Below, piece by piece: positions 1 through 7,592 of a stretch of DNA of 11,680 bases (position 1 is its first letter; each line of letters starts with the position of its first letter). The position numbers and the translations under genes are program-made. The stretch is from contig CAYFUR010000117.1 of assembly GCA_964346275.1 (NCBI GenBank), positions 1-11,680 of the forward strand, given 5' to 3'. This DNA is from CAYFUR01 sp964346275. Its GTDB lineage: Bacteria; Sumerlaeota; Sumerlaeia; SLMS01. The notes under the pieces were generated by a model. That model was not told where the DNA came from and ran no database searches. It saw only the letters and a program-made list of their open reading frames with translations.

Positions 1-1125
1 TCGACCCAGGGGCCCGGGCCCCAGTCACGGGACATGGCTTTGCTGACAGAGGAGCCGGAACGATTCCGGGCGGAGCAACGCCAGCAGGAGTTCGCCCGGC
101 GCCCGGCTTCTGAATCTTCCAGAGCCAAGGAACAGAGTCTTGGCGACGAGGTTCCTGCCCAGAAAGCGGCGACACCCGTGTCACTTCCCGGCTTGCCGTC
201 TGCTGGAGTGGCCAGTTCTTCGGCTTTTGAATCCTCTGAATCGCAAGCCAGCCCCGCGGAGATCGAGGTGCTTCTCTCAAGAGAGGGCGGCCGCCTTCTC
301 ATCGATACAGCTTCGCGGGAAACGGCCGAGCATTTCTTTTCGGGAGAAGGAGAGCTGCCCGAGTGGGATGCGCCCCAGCCCGGCGATGAAGCGGCGCGCT
401 ATATGGTGATCGAGGCGGAGGACGCGGAATCGCGGGAGGAAATTGCGCTCTCTTTTCAGAACCAGTTTGGGGGTCTGGATGGGGAAGAACTGGCGTCGGC
501 GAAAATGAATCAGAACCGGATCATGTTTTCCTATGGCTCTCGCGGCCGGGGGCCTGTTGCTGATGCCGGAACGACGGCTTCGCCGCGGGCCAAGAAAAGC
601 GTGGATCATGATCTGATGAAAGAAAAGGCAACGGAGGCGGATTCTGTCGATCAAATGTTTGCCAGCGCACCAGCGCCGCGCGCTGAGGCTTCCGTCCCGG
701 CGGTGGAAACTTTTGAGGAATTTCTCGACCGGATGTCCGATTCCGGGGGGCAGTTCCTTTTTTATACTTCGGACCGGCCCGTGGCCTTCCATAAATACTC
801 GGAGACGGCGGACCTGCTCGCCCAGGCAGGGGACGCGGATGGGCAGGACAAAGATATGTCTTCGAGGAGGATCAGCCGTGATGCCCCGAAGCCCGAGGCG
901 ACGCCAACGGCCGAACCCATCCCGACTTTGAAGCCGGGCTTTACGGGTTTCCTGGTTTTTCATTTCGATTCCACGGAGAAGGCCTCCGCGGCGCTTCGAA
1001 GTCTGCCAAAACTCCATGGCGAGGGCGTGGAACATATCGATGCGGCGAGCGCGGAGTTGCTTTCCCAGCCCATGGGCGCACGGCTGATCGTTCCCTATCG
1101 CATGCGCCCGCTGGACGAATACTGA
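1..1125 (+). CDS. Unrecognised protein with two diverged copies of one module; probably 5'-truncated by the window edge
   Basis: I do not recognise this family. The reading frame has no stop back to base 1. The first ATG is at 34 (363 residues from there), with no good Shine-Dalgarno before it, so the real start is probably left of the window. Numbering from that ATG, residues 1-75 are a low-complexity Ala/Ser/Pro/Glu/Gln linker. Residues about 76-170 and 226-357 look like two versions of one alpha/beta module: a short acidic helix, then Gly-Gly and a hydrophobic strand (GGRLLIDTASR against GGQFLFYTSDR), then a second strand-helix unit ending in a hydrophobic strand plus Tyr and Arg (IMFSYGSR against LIVPYRMR). 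A polar linker rich in Ala, Pro and charged residues separates them. No signal peptide or membrane segment is visible in this part. The long disordered linker plus globular C-terminus would fit the outer part of an anti-sigma factor or other membrane-anchored regulator, but that is a guess. A glycosyltransferase gene follows after 22 nt. Confidence 0.7.
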   Translation, partial: STQGPGPQSRDMALLTEEPERFRAEQRQQEFARRPASESSRAKEQSLGDEVPAQKAATPVSLPGLPSAGVASSSAFESSESQASPAEIEVLLSREGGRLLIDTASRETAEHFFSGEGELPEWDAPQPGDEAARYMVIEAEDAESREEIALSFQNQFGGLDGEELASAKMNQNRIMFSYGSRGRGPVADAGTTASPRAKKSVDHDLMKEKATEADSVDQMFASAPAPRAEASVPAVETFEEFLDRMSDSGGQFLFYTSDRPVAFHKYSETADLLAQAGDADGQDKDMSSRRISRDAPKPEATPTAEPIPTLKPGFTGFLVFHFDSTEKASAALRSLPKLHGEGVEHIDAASAELLSQPMGARLIVPYRMRPLDEY

Positions 1126-1147
1126 GAGGCGCGGGCGTTCTTCGCTG

Positions 1148-2341
1148 ATGCACATTCTGCTCGTATGCCGCAGCTTTCCCCATCACCGCGCCGGCGGCAT
1201 GGAATGGCATGCCCAGGACATTGCGGAAGGGCTCATGGCGGCGGGCCATACGGTCAGCGTCTGGACCACGCCCTTGCCGAGGCGGCCCGCGCTGTCGCCT
1301 CTCGAGGTGAACGGGCGCATTGTCACGACGGGACGATGCCCGGCGCAATATGACCTGGCTTTTTTCCTCAGCGCGGCCATGGGAAGCCGGCGCCGCCTCC
1401 TCTCGATCAAGCCGGACCTTGTCCATGCGCAGGGCTACGCGGGGATCGCTGCGCAGTGGGTTTTCGGGGGGCGTTCTCCTGTCCTGACGACGGTTCATGG
1501 CACGCTCTGGAGCGAGACGCCGCTCCGGCGCGGCAATTCGCTGGCTCGTCTAGACAGGTTGGGGAAGCTCTGGCACTATAAACACCGGCTTTTCTTTACG
1601 CCTTTCTGGCGGTCGCTGGTTCGACGGGGTCATCTTATAGTGGACTCCCGTTTCACTGCGCGCGAGTTGCGGGGCGAGGTTGGCGGAGTTCCCCGTCCGG
1701 CTGTCGTTCCTCTGGGGATCAATCTCGACCGTTTTCCGATGGGAAATCGCGATGCTGTGCGAAAAGAATGGAATCTGGAGGCGGACGATCCGCTGCTGCT
1801 GACCATCGGCCGTATGGAAAGAATCAAACGCCCGGAGTGGGCAGTGGAGGCTTTCATTCGCCTGGCGGGACGTGTTCCCCGCGCCCGCCTGATCGTCGCG
1901 GGAGAGGGCCCGGAGCTGCCCGCATTGCGCCGCCGCGCGGCTCAATCACCCGCGGCGGACCGGATCCACTTTCCCGGCCGGATTGAGACGCCGGATTTGC
2001 CGGGTCTTTATGAGGCCGCCGACCTCTTCCTCAATGCGGATCATGGTGCCCCGGCTTTCGGCCTGGCTAATGCCGAGGCACTTTTGATGGGAGCGGGAGT
2101 TCTGGCGACAGACACGGGGGCTCATGGGGAGGTGGTGCCCCGGGGCGATGAAGGGTGCGGCCTTGTGACACCGGGAGATTTCATGGGCTGGTGCGGGGAG
2201 ATGGAAGGTCTCCTTGCTCGATTGCCGGAGGCGGATCGAAGCCGCGAAAAACGCTGGGAAGAAGCCCGAAAACGGTTTTCCCGCGAGCGGATGATGCGCC
2301 GCCTGGAGGGGGTTTATTCCCGGACTTGCGAGGGGAATTAG
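1148..2341 (+). CDS. Glycosyltransferase family 4 (GT-B fold)
   Basis: Likely moves a sugar from a nucleotide-sugar donor to a cell-surface glycan or glycolipid at the cytoplasmic face of the membrane. The protein is 397 residues, normal for GT4. The N-terminal Rossmann half opens with a hydrophobic strand (HILLVCRSF) and a Gly-Gly turn at residues 16-17 followed by EWH, as in GT4 acceptor domains. The C-terminal donor half starts near residue 215: TIGRMERIKRP (about 219-229) carries the Arg222 and Lys227 expected to bind donor phosphates, and LIVAGEGPE follows. The EX7E region reads PAFGLANAE: the second Glu (Glu310) is present, but the position of the first Glu is Pro302. Retaining GT4 enzymes usually have both, so catalysis or donor choice may be atypical. 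The gene starts 22 nt after the preceding stop with no clear Shine-Dalgarno, suggesting translational coupling. The substrate cannot be read from the sequence. Confidence 0.9.
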   Translation: MHILLVCRSFPHHRAGGMEWHAQDIAEGLMAAGHTVSVWTTPLPRRPALSPLEVNGRIVTTGRCPAQYDLAFFLSAAMGSRRRLLSIKPDLVHAQGYAGIAAQWVFGGRSPVLTTVHGTLWSETPLRRGNSLARLDRLGKLWHYKHRLFFTPFWRSLVRRGHLIVDSRFTARELRGEVGGVPRPAVVPLGINLDRFPMGNRDAVRKEWNLEADDPLLLTIGRMERIKRPEWAVEAFIRLAGRVPRARLIVAGEGPELPALRRRAAQSPAADRIHFPGRIETPDLPGLYEAADLFLNADHGAPAFGLANAEALLMGAGVLATDTGAHGEVVPRGDEGCGLVTPGDFMGWCGEMEGLLARLPEADRSREKRWEEARKRFSRERMMRRLEGVYSRTCEGN

Positions 2342-2410
2342 AAGAAGGGCGTTTTTTCTCTTGCGAACGACCGGGTCAGGCCGATTAAGCTCCCGGCCGT
2401 GCAGCTCGGG

Positions 2411-2486
2411 GCTGCTGTAGCTCAGTCGGTAGAGCACATCCTTGGTAAGGATGAGGTCAGCGGTTCGAATCCGCTCAGCAGCTCCA
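2411..2486 (+). tRNA. tRNA-Thr(GGT)
   Basis: All arms fold by eye. The acceptor stem GCTGCTG (2411-2417) pairs with CAGCAGC (2476-2482). The D stem is GCTC/GAGC (2420-2423/2432-2435). The anticodon stem CATCC/GGATG encloses loop TTGGTAA, with anticodon GGT at 2444-2446. The variable loop has 5 nt, and the T stem AGCGG/CCGCT encloses TTCGAAT. The discriminator T is at 2483 and CCA is encoded at 2484-2486. It decodes ACC and ACT threonine codons. A TTGCGA box at 2361-2366 followed by an AT-rich GATTAA at 2383-2388 could be a weak promoter. A T-rich tract follows the CCA, and the gene converges with the permease gene ending at 2497. Confidence 0.97.
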
Positions 2487-2496
2487 TCCCTTTCTT

Positions 2497-3621
2497 TTAA
2501 CTTTCTGTTCCGATTTCTTTGGAAATGGGCTCTTCTTTCGGAGTCTGGACTTCCCGTGACTGGGATGCTTTCTCTCGCGTGATGGTTTTTGCCTGGCTGC
2601 CGGAGCCGAGCAGGACAGAAACCCAGCGCGTTTCCTGGTTACTTTCCAACACCAGCTTGACCACCATCGTGAGGGGCGCCGAAAGCAGCATGCCCACGGG
2701 CCCCAGGACCCAGCCCCAGAAGACCAGGCTGAGGAAGACGATCATGGGCGAGAGACCGAGACCCCGGCCCATGAGGCGGGGTTCGAGGAAACTGCCGATC
2801 CCGCTATTGATCACAAGGTAGGCCAGTGCGGTGGAGATGCCCGCGCCGAGGCCGAGTTGGAGCAGGGCCAGCAAGACAGCGGGAACCGCGGCGATGAGGG
2901 AGCCGATATTGGGGATATAGTTGAAGAGGAAGGCGAGGAGCCCCCAAAGGATGGGGAAGTCTATACCGACAAACATGAGGAATGAGGTGACCAGCACACC
3001 CGTTGCAAGGCTCGTCATGGATTTGATGGCGAAGTAGCGGAAGACCTTGTCGCTGATCTGGCCCATGTCCTCGAGGGAGCGTGTTGAGTTTTTCGAGATG
3101 GCACGGATCTTCTCGGGAAAGCCGGACGCTTCAAGAAGGATAAAGACAACAATCAGCAGGATGAGCAGGCCATTGGAGAGCAGGGCGCCGAGTTGGGAGA
3201 GCAGCTTTGCGGCGAGATCGAAGGCGACTCCCGGGTTGATGATCTCGGAAAGTTCACGCCGTGGCAGGTCCATGCCCCATTCTTCCGCCTGCGCATAGAC
3301 GAATTCCATTTTCTCGCGCATGAGCTGCTCATATTCGGGGAGTTTGCGCGTGAAATCGTTAATCGACGTGCCGATGCCGTAGCTGATCCCGACCACCACG
3401 GTGATAATCAGGATCATGACCAGGAGGATGGCGAGAGCGGTGGGCACGCCACGCCGATTGAGCCAGAAGAGAAAAGGAGAAGCGAGGATCGCGATGAAGA
3501 CGGCCAGGAGAAAGGGAACAATAATCACGGCGGCGGATTGCATTCCCGCGATGACGATGACCACGCAGGCGATCGCGATCAGGGTTCTCAGCACATTATT
3601 GGGGCGGGCATTCTTTGCCAA
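2497..3621 (-). CDS. AI-2E family transporter (PerM/UPF0118 permease)
   Basis: Inner-membrane protein of the AI-2E/PerM superfamily (374 residues, normal length is about 350-380). Members have been linked to autoinducer-2 export or ion-coupled transport, but the substrate of any given member is usually unknown. About eight membrane segments can be seen: two near residues 10-50, one at 60-82, one at 146-165 and a block of four or so from 200 to 325. A soluble amphipathic stretch at about 85-145 after the third segment is typical. The family signature FNYIPNIGS is at 233-241, and the conserved EPRLMGRGLGLSP...GPVGMLLSAPL block is at 280-317. The tail from about 340 is charged and Lys/Glu-rich, probably cytoplasmic. 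The start codon is TTG (minus strand 3621-3619), chosen because GGAGGA lies 5-6 nt upstream (plus-strand 3627-3632). It converges with the tRNA gene and diverges from the protease gene. Confidence 0.93.
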   Translation of the reverse strand: MAKNARPNNVLRTLIAIACVVIVIAGMQSAAVIIVPFLLAVFIAILASPFLFWLNRRGVPTALAILLVMILIITVVVGISYGIGTSINDFTRKLPEYEQLMREKMEFVYAQAEEWGMDLPRRELSEIINPGVAFDLAAKLLSQLGALLSNGLLILLIVVFILLEASGFPEKIRAISKNSTRSLEDMGQISDKVFRYFAIKSMTSLATGVLVTSFLMFVGIDFPILWGLLAFLFNYIPNIGSLIAAVPAVLLALLQLGLGAGISTALAYLVINSGIGSFLEPRLMGRGLGLSPMIVFLSLVFWGWVLGPVGMLLSAPLTMVVKLVLESNQETRWVSVLLGSGSQAKTITREKASQSREVQTPKEEPISKEIGTES

Positions 3622-3989
3622 TGATATCCTCCGTCAGCAGCTTATTCAGAAAAGCTTACCAACATGCTGGCCGTATTATTCATCCGCGTCAAACGATATG
3701 GAAATGGCGGGGAACGGAGTGTCCGCCCGCTTCAGGCTTTCAGGATCCCCATGGGCTGGCATAGGGAACCTGATTTCCAGAAATCCCGATGCGTTGATTG
3801 TTAGCATGCCCGGCCGGCAAGTTCAGGTTTCCCAAAGACTTTCACATCAATCGGCTGAGGGGCGGAATCCTGTGCGTTGGAATTCGTACGACGGTCGCAG
3901 GCTGAGTGGACCTATGCGATCAAATGCCTTGCCGGATCGTTCTTTATCCGCAGAATGCGGAATGGTCGATATTCTTTCCGGAGCATCGC
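3622..3989. other. Divergent intergenic region without a gene (368 bp)
   Basis: This spacer separates the leftward permease gene from the rightward protease gene and should hold both promoters. I see no credible coding sequence: the open frames crossing it are extensions of frames antisense to the permease or out of frame with the protease. On the minus strand TTGACG (plus 3687-3692) is a good -35 candidate, but the hexamer 17 bp downstream (CAGCAT) is a poor -10. On the plus strand no convincing promoter is seen. Short self-complementary stretches exist (TCGTACGA; CGGAT/ATCCG around 3942-3960), none long enough to call. The protease frame extends back to a GTG at 3906, but this part encodes no signal sequence. 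Confidence 0.5.
3627..3632 (-). promoter_or_regulatory. Strong Shine-Dalgarno that fixes a TTG start
   Basis: On the minus strand GGAGGA is followed by TATCA and then TTG. This near-perfect ribosome-binding site at normal spacing supports TTG at 3621-3619 as the start of the permease; no ATG or GTG lies in frame at a suitable distance. Confidence 0.75.
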
Positions 3990-6137
3990 ATGAACACACG
4001 ATTCTTCCCCGTCCTCATCCTTCTAGCCTTCCTCGCCGGAACTCTCCAGGGGGCGTCGTTCAACGGCTTTCCAATTCAGGACATCGAGCAAGACGTTGCC
4101 TCCCGGAAGGCTTCGGAGGGGGAATCCGGTCGCGTCGTGCTTTTTTCCTCCGGCTTGGAAGCGCTGGCCTGGGATGTCCTTTCAGCGGGCTCGACACTGG
4201 ACGAGTATTTCGATGCGCAGGGATTCGATTATATCGGCAGCGTCGGGCGGGATGCGGCGCTGCTTTATCAGAGGGAGAAAAGCAAGGCCTCCTTTTCGGT
4301 GGTTGAACTCGAAGCGCGCCACAAGGCTGCGGCGGATCTGCGAGAGATGAGCAGGAAGCAGAACGAGGAGATTGCGCTGGTGGTTTTTCTTGCGGGCGGG
4401 CCGAAGAGCGTTTCGAGCGCGGCGTCGTCTCTGCAGAAAAACGCTCGTTTCGAGGTCACGGGCACGGCCTATCGCGAATCCGGCGGGCGGATTGGGCTGC
4501 GTGTGCCGCCTGGAGGGCTGGGAGCGGCCTTGGATGCACTGTCCGTGCTGCCGAGTGTCTATACGATCCAGCGCGGGGGAGGAGCGAAGCTGCTCAACGA
4601 CACGGCGCGGCGCATTGTCCAGTCAGGCACAACTGCATCCGGCGGGGAGACCATCTGGGCCGAGGGAATATACGGCGACGGCCAGGTCGTGGCGGTGCTG
4701 GATACGGGAGGCGATCCGCTGAACTGCTATCTCGCGGAGGCGGATGGAAGCCTTCCGCCGGTCGTACAGGGGACGGCGCAAACCGCTGGAGATCCCACGC
4801 GCCGGAAAATCATTGCCTACGATATGCTGTATAGCGGCGATGACCCGGCGGACGGGCTGAGCGCTTATGAAAGCAACGGGCACGGTACGTATGTGGCGGG
4901 AAATGCCCTGGCCAGCAAGGTGACGGGCGGAGACAGCCTGAGCGATGCCAGCGGGGTCTCGAACGGTGTTGCTCCCGGGGCGCAGCTTATCGTCCAGGAC
5001 GGCGGTTTCCAGGTGAATAATTGCGCGGACCTGGCGGCGCTGGGTTGTCCGCTGATCGATCTCACTCCCGCGCTCGATCAGGCGGTTTTCCAGGGCGCGC
5101 ATATCCACAACAACTCCTGGGGCGACCGGGAGAACTTTACACCGCAGAACACTTATACCGCGGCGTGTGTGGACATGGACGACATCACGTGGCGGCATCC
5201 GCATTTTTTGATCGTTTGCGCGGCCGGGAACCAGGGGAGCGGCAACGACACCGTGGGCAGCCCCTCGGTTGCGAAGAATGTGATTTCCGCGGCGGGCACG
5301 CGCAATCCGCAGCTCGACCAGATCATTTCCTTCAGCAGCACGGGATGGGCGGACGACGGACGCATCAAGCCGGACCTGGCCGCGCCGGCCTCCACGGAGA
5401 CATCGAGCTGGGACAGTAATGCGTCGGCTATACACTGCAGCACGGCCAGTGTGGCGGGCACCAGCATGGCCTCGCCGATCACGGCGGGCAGCGCGGCGCT
5501 TGCACGGCAGTATTTTACTGAAGGCTGGTATCCAGGCGGATCGGCGAATCCCGCCGACGAGATCACCACGCCAAGCGCGGCGCTGCTCAAGGCCACGCTG
5601 ATCAATGGAGCCGCAGCCGTGGGCAGCGAGCCCGTCCCGCCCTCGCGGCGCCAGGGCTGGGGACGTGTCTATCTGGACAACAGTTTGTATTTCGATGGCG
5701 ACGACCGGCGCCTGGTTATTGAGGACCAGAAGGATTATTTTCAATCATCCGCCGACGTTCCTTTTGAAATCACGATCCAGTGCAACGGATCGTCCCAGGC
5801 GGGCGATTTGACGGTGACATTGGTCTATTCCGACTATCCGGCCACGGCGGGAGCGAACCCGGCATTGGTGAACGACCTGGACTTGATTGTGGAAACGCCG
5901 GGTGGAGCCACAATCCGCGGCAATAACTTCGACAGCGCGGGGATGAGCGTTGCGAGCGGGGCCGCCGACACGAAGAACAACGTGGAAAAGGTTGTTTTGC
6001 CCGGTGATTCCGGTGTCTATACGGTGCGCATTGATCCCAGCCTGATCCTGCAGCCCGCCCAGGGATACGCCCTGGCCATTGGCGGTGACGTGGAACCGGC
6101 AGCCACGGCGGGCGTTCCCATGTGGATTCTTTATTGA
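3990..6137 (+). CDS. Secreted S8 family serine protease (Kp43-like subtilase)
   Basis: Endopeptidase exported through Sec, acting outside the cytoplasm. From ATG 3990 it has 715 residues; this start is preferred to upstream GTG 3906 because CGGAG sits 6 nt before it and it opens directly with a signal peptide (MNTRFF, a hydrophobic core at about 7-20, likely cleavage near 22-25). Residues about 25-200 are a propeptide. The catalytic domain has Asp238 (AVLDTGGD), His298 (NGHGTYVAG), oxyanion Asn414 (CAAGNQGSG) and nucleophile Ser492 (GTSMASP), so it should be active. The roughly 60-residue gap between Asp and His, and the C-terminal beta-sandwich (about 575-705, with LVYSDYPA and LVNDLDLIVETPGG), match the Kp43/P-domain-like branch of subtilases. 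The protein ends shortly after the sandwich with a short hydrophobic GVPMWILY and no anchor, so it is probably released. It seems to be a single-gene unit. Confidence 0.95.
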   Translation: MNTRFFPVLILLAFLAGTLQGASFNGFPIQDIEQDVASRKASEGESGRVVLFSSGLEALAWDVLSAGSTLDEYFDAQGFDYIGSVGRDAALLYQREKSKASFSVVELEARHKAAADLREMSRKQNEEIALVVFLAGGPKSVSSAASSLQKNARFEVTGTAYRESGGRIGLRVPPGGLGAALDALSVLPSVYTIQRGGGAKLLNDTARRIVQSGTTASGGETIWAEGIYGDGQVVAVLDTGGDPLNCYLAEADGSLPPVVQGTAQTAGDPTRRKIIAYDMLYSGDDPADGLSAYESNGHGTYVAGNALASKVTGGDSLSDASGVSNGVAPGAQLIVQDGGFQVNNCADLAALGCPLIDLTPALDQAVFQGAHIHNNSWGDRENFTPQNTYTAACVDMDDITWRHPHFLIVCAAGNQGSGNDTVGSPSVAKNVISAAGTRNPQLDQIISFSSTGWADDGRIKPDLAAPASTETSSWDSNASAIHCSTASVAGTSMASPITAGSAALARQYFTEGWYPGGSANPADEITTPSAALLKATLINGAAAVGSEPVPPSRRQGWGRVYLDNSLYFDGDDRRLVIEDQKDYFQSSADVPFEITIQCNGSSQAGDLTVTLVYSDYPATAGANPALVNDLDLIVETPGGATIRGNNFDSAGMSVASGAADTKNNVEKVVLPGDSGVYTVRIDPSLILQPAQGYALAIGGDVEPAATAGVPMWILY

Positions 6138-6359
6138 TCCCTCTCAGGCAGGCGATAACGCCTGATCACGGGATCACGGAACTGGGTGGTCCAAAGCTCG
6201 CTCAGGCCGCTCTGAATCAGAGCACTGTTCGCGCTGTCTGATAGTGTTGCTTGCCAGAGCGAGAACTCTATCTCGCTTCCCCAATCGGTTCCGCCGGGAT
6301 GCAACAAAATCCCTTTCGCCGGCTGGCTTCTCTTGCGTCCGTGCGGTGCGGATTGTTGG

Positions 6360-6373
6360 TGTAACCGCTTACG
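6360..6373. promoter_or_regulatory. LacI/GalR-family operator-like site upstream of the GH172-type gene
   Basis: GTAACCGCTTAC at 6361-6372 is a palindrome around a central CG with one mismatched pair. In the form TGTAACCGCTTACG it fits the usual LacI/GalR-type operator shape (TG-N-AA-N-CG-N-W-NN-C) at every inner position. It lies 46 bp before the ATG of the GH172-type gene. A near-identical site (7595-7606) precedes the oxygenase gene, which makes chance less likely. The regulator is not in the window. Confidence 0.55.
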
Positions 6374-6406
6374 GGGCGCCAGGGCCGCTCTCAATCCTTT
6401 CATTTC

Positions 6407-6411
6407 AAGGA
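6407..6411 (+). promoter_or_regulatory. Ribosome-binding site of the GH172-type gene
   Basis: AAGGA followed by a 7-nt spacer and ATG at 6419. The same AAGGA, 7 nt, ATG arrangement occurs at the oxygenase gene (7635-7647). Confidence 0.7.
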
Positions 6412-6418
6412 AAATGTT

Positions 6419-7522
6419 ATGGCTTTAGACTACTTCGGTGCGATGGGGATGGGGCTCGGCTCGATTCCCATGATTTCCCATGCGAAAACGCGTTCGATCA
6501 GCGCGGAGAATCCTCAAGGCGGGAAGGGGAAGGGGGCCATGTCTACCGATGGCGTCGGTGCCGTTTGTGCGCGCGATCTCGGGCCTGGCTGGAAGATCAA
6601 TCCCTGCGTTGTGATCAAGCCCTCCATGAAATTCACCATGGCGGAAATCGAAGGCCCGGGAGTGATTCAACACATCTGGATCACCACCCACCACATGAAC
6701 TGGCGGAAACTGGTTCTGCGGATGTATTGGGACGGCGAGGAGACGCCTTCGGTGGAGGCGCCCCTTGGCGATTTCTTCTGCATGGGCTGGAACGAGAAGT
6801 CTTGTATCGCCAGCATTCCCGTCTGCGTGAATCCCTCCAGCGGGCTCAATTGCTACTGGCCCATGCCCTTTCGCAAATCCGCCCGGATCACCGTGGAAAA
6901 CACCACGAACGACGAAGTCGGCGCGCTCTACTACCAGGTCACGTACGCGCTCCAGGATGTGCCCAAGGATGCAGCTTATCTCCACGCCCAGTTCCGCCGC
7001 AGCAACCCGCTGCCCTCCAAGGAGGTCCATACGCTGCTCGATGGCGTTCAGGGCCACGGCCATTATGTGGGCACCTATATGGGCTGGCAGACCAACAGCA
7101 CGGGCTGGTGGGGCGAAGGCGAGATCAAGTTCTACATGGATGGCGACCGCGAGTATCCGACGATTTGTGGCACGGGGACCGAGGATTACTTTGGAGGGGC
7201 GTGGAATTTCGAGGAGCCGCCGGGAACCTATAAGACATACAGCACGCCTTATCTCGGCCTGCACCAGCACGTGTCCGGCGACGGCCAGACGAAACAGGGG
7301 CGCCGCTTTGGCATGTATCGCTGGCACATCATGGATCCGATCCGTTTTGAGAAGGATCTGCGCGTGACGATGCAGGCCCTCGGCTGGCGCGAGCCCCGGA
7401 GCGAGGGTCCGCGCTACCTCGCGCTGCAGGACGACCTCAGTTCGACCGCGTTCTGGTATCAGATCGAGCCGCACGCGCCGTTTCCCAAGCTGCCGGAGCC
7501 GGATCTTCTCGAGGTCATCTGA
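6419..7522 (+). CDS. DUF2961 family protein (glycoside hydrolase family 172)
   Basis: The 367-residue protein matches the DUF2961/GH172 fold over its length. Conserved blocks are GPGVIQHIWITT (about residues 80-91), a YWDGEETPSVEAPLGDFF block (about 102-119), ALYYQVTY, GEIKFYMDGD, GTGTEDYFGGAWNF and YRWHIMDPIRFEKDLRVT. Characterised GH172 enzymes are retaining exo-enzymes or transglycosylases on alpha-D-fructofuranosides, difructose anhydride or alpha-D-arabinofuranosides, using two glutamates. Here Glu235 (in GEIKFY) and Glu255 (in GTEDYF) are the natural candidates, so activity is likely; the substrate is unknown. There is no signal peptide, which points to a cytoplasmic enzyme acting on imported oligosaccharides. 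The start is supported by AAGGA 7 nt upstream. An operator-like palindrome precedes it, and the PhyH-type oxygenase 125 nt downstream has a matching one, suggesting joint control by a LacI-type sugar sensor. Confidence 0.92.
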   Translation: MALDYFGAMGMGLGSIPMISHAKTRSISAENPQGGKGKGAMSTDGVGAVCARDLGPGWKINPCVVIKPSMKFTMAEIEGPGVIQHIWITTHHMNWRKLVLRMYWDGEETPSVEAPLGDFFCMGWNEKSCIASIPVCVNPSSGLNCYWPMPFRKSARITVENTTNDEVGALYYQVTYALQDVPKDAAYLHAQFRRSNPLPSKEVHTLLDGVQGHGHYVGTYMGWQTNSTGWWGEGEIKFYMDGDREYPTICGTGTEDYFGGAWNFEEPPGTYKTYSTPYLGLHQHVSGDGQTKQGRRFGMYRWHIMDPIRFEKDLRVTMQALGWREPRSEGPRYLALQDDLSSTAFWYQIEPHAPFPKLPEPDLLEVI

Positions 7523-7542
7523 TTGGGTTGAGCTGGACGAAC

Positions 7543-7573
7543 GGGCCGGGGCGGGGTTGGAGCGCTTCGGCCC
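7543..7573 (+). terminator. Possible weak terminator after the GH172-type gene
   Basis: GGGCCG (7543-7548) can pair with CGGCCC (7568-7573) across a 19-nt G-rich loop, followed by ATTCCTTCC. The loop is long and the T run poor, so this is only a possibility. It would separate the GH172-type gene from the oxygenase gene, in line with the latter having its own operator-like site. Confidence 0.2.
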
Positions 7574-7592
7574 ATTCCTTCCGGCACAAGTT

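Larger units (their letters stand above)
6138..6418. other. Intergenic leader rich in inverted repeats
   Basis: This 281-bp stretch between the protease and the GH172-type gene holds no convincing gene. It contains a run of short perfect inverted repeats: CAGGCG-ATAA-CGCCTG (6149-6164), GCTCTG-AAT-CAGAGC (6210-6224), AGCGAGA-6 nt-TCTCGCT (6258-6277) and GGGAT-8 nt-ATCCC (6296-6313), the last nested with GCCGG/CCGGC (6293-6297/6319-6323). The first lies 11 nt after the protease stop and could end transcription, but it lacks a T run. The others could form a structured 5' leader for the downstream gene. A tandem copy of GATCACGG lies at 6164-6179. Confidence 0.5.

Noticed and set aside
2342..2360. 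T6 run (about 2352-2357) after the glycosyltransferase as a rho-independent terminator
   Set aside because: No stem-loop could be found immediately before the T run.
3401..4306. Plus-strand frame of 301 codons running across the permease, the spacer and the start of the protease
   Set aside because: It is antisense to a clear permease and out of frame with the protease; the translation is Arg/Met-rich with no recognisable domain.
4623..5744. Minus-strand open frame of 373 codons opposite the protease
   Set aside because: The plus strand holds all subtilase catalytic motifs; the antisense translation is Arg-rich and featureless.
6131..6403. Minus-strand 90-codon frame in the spacer after the protease
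   Set aside because: No Shine-Dalgarno, it overlaps the end of the protease gene and the operator-like site, and the sequence there is better explained by hairpins. A decayed gene fragment cannot be wholly excluded.
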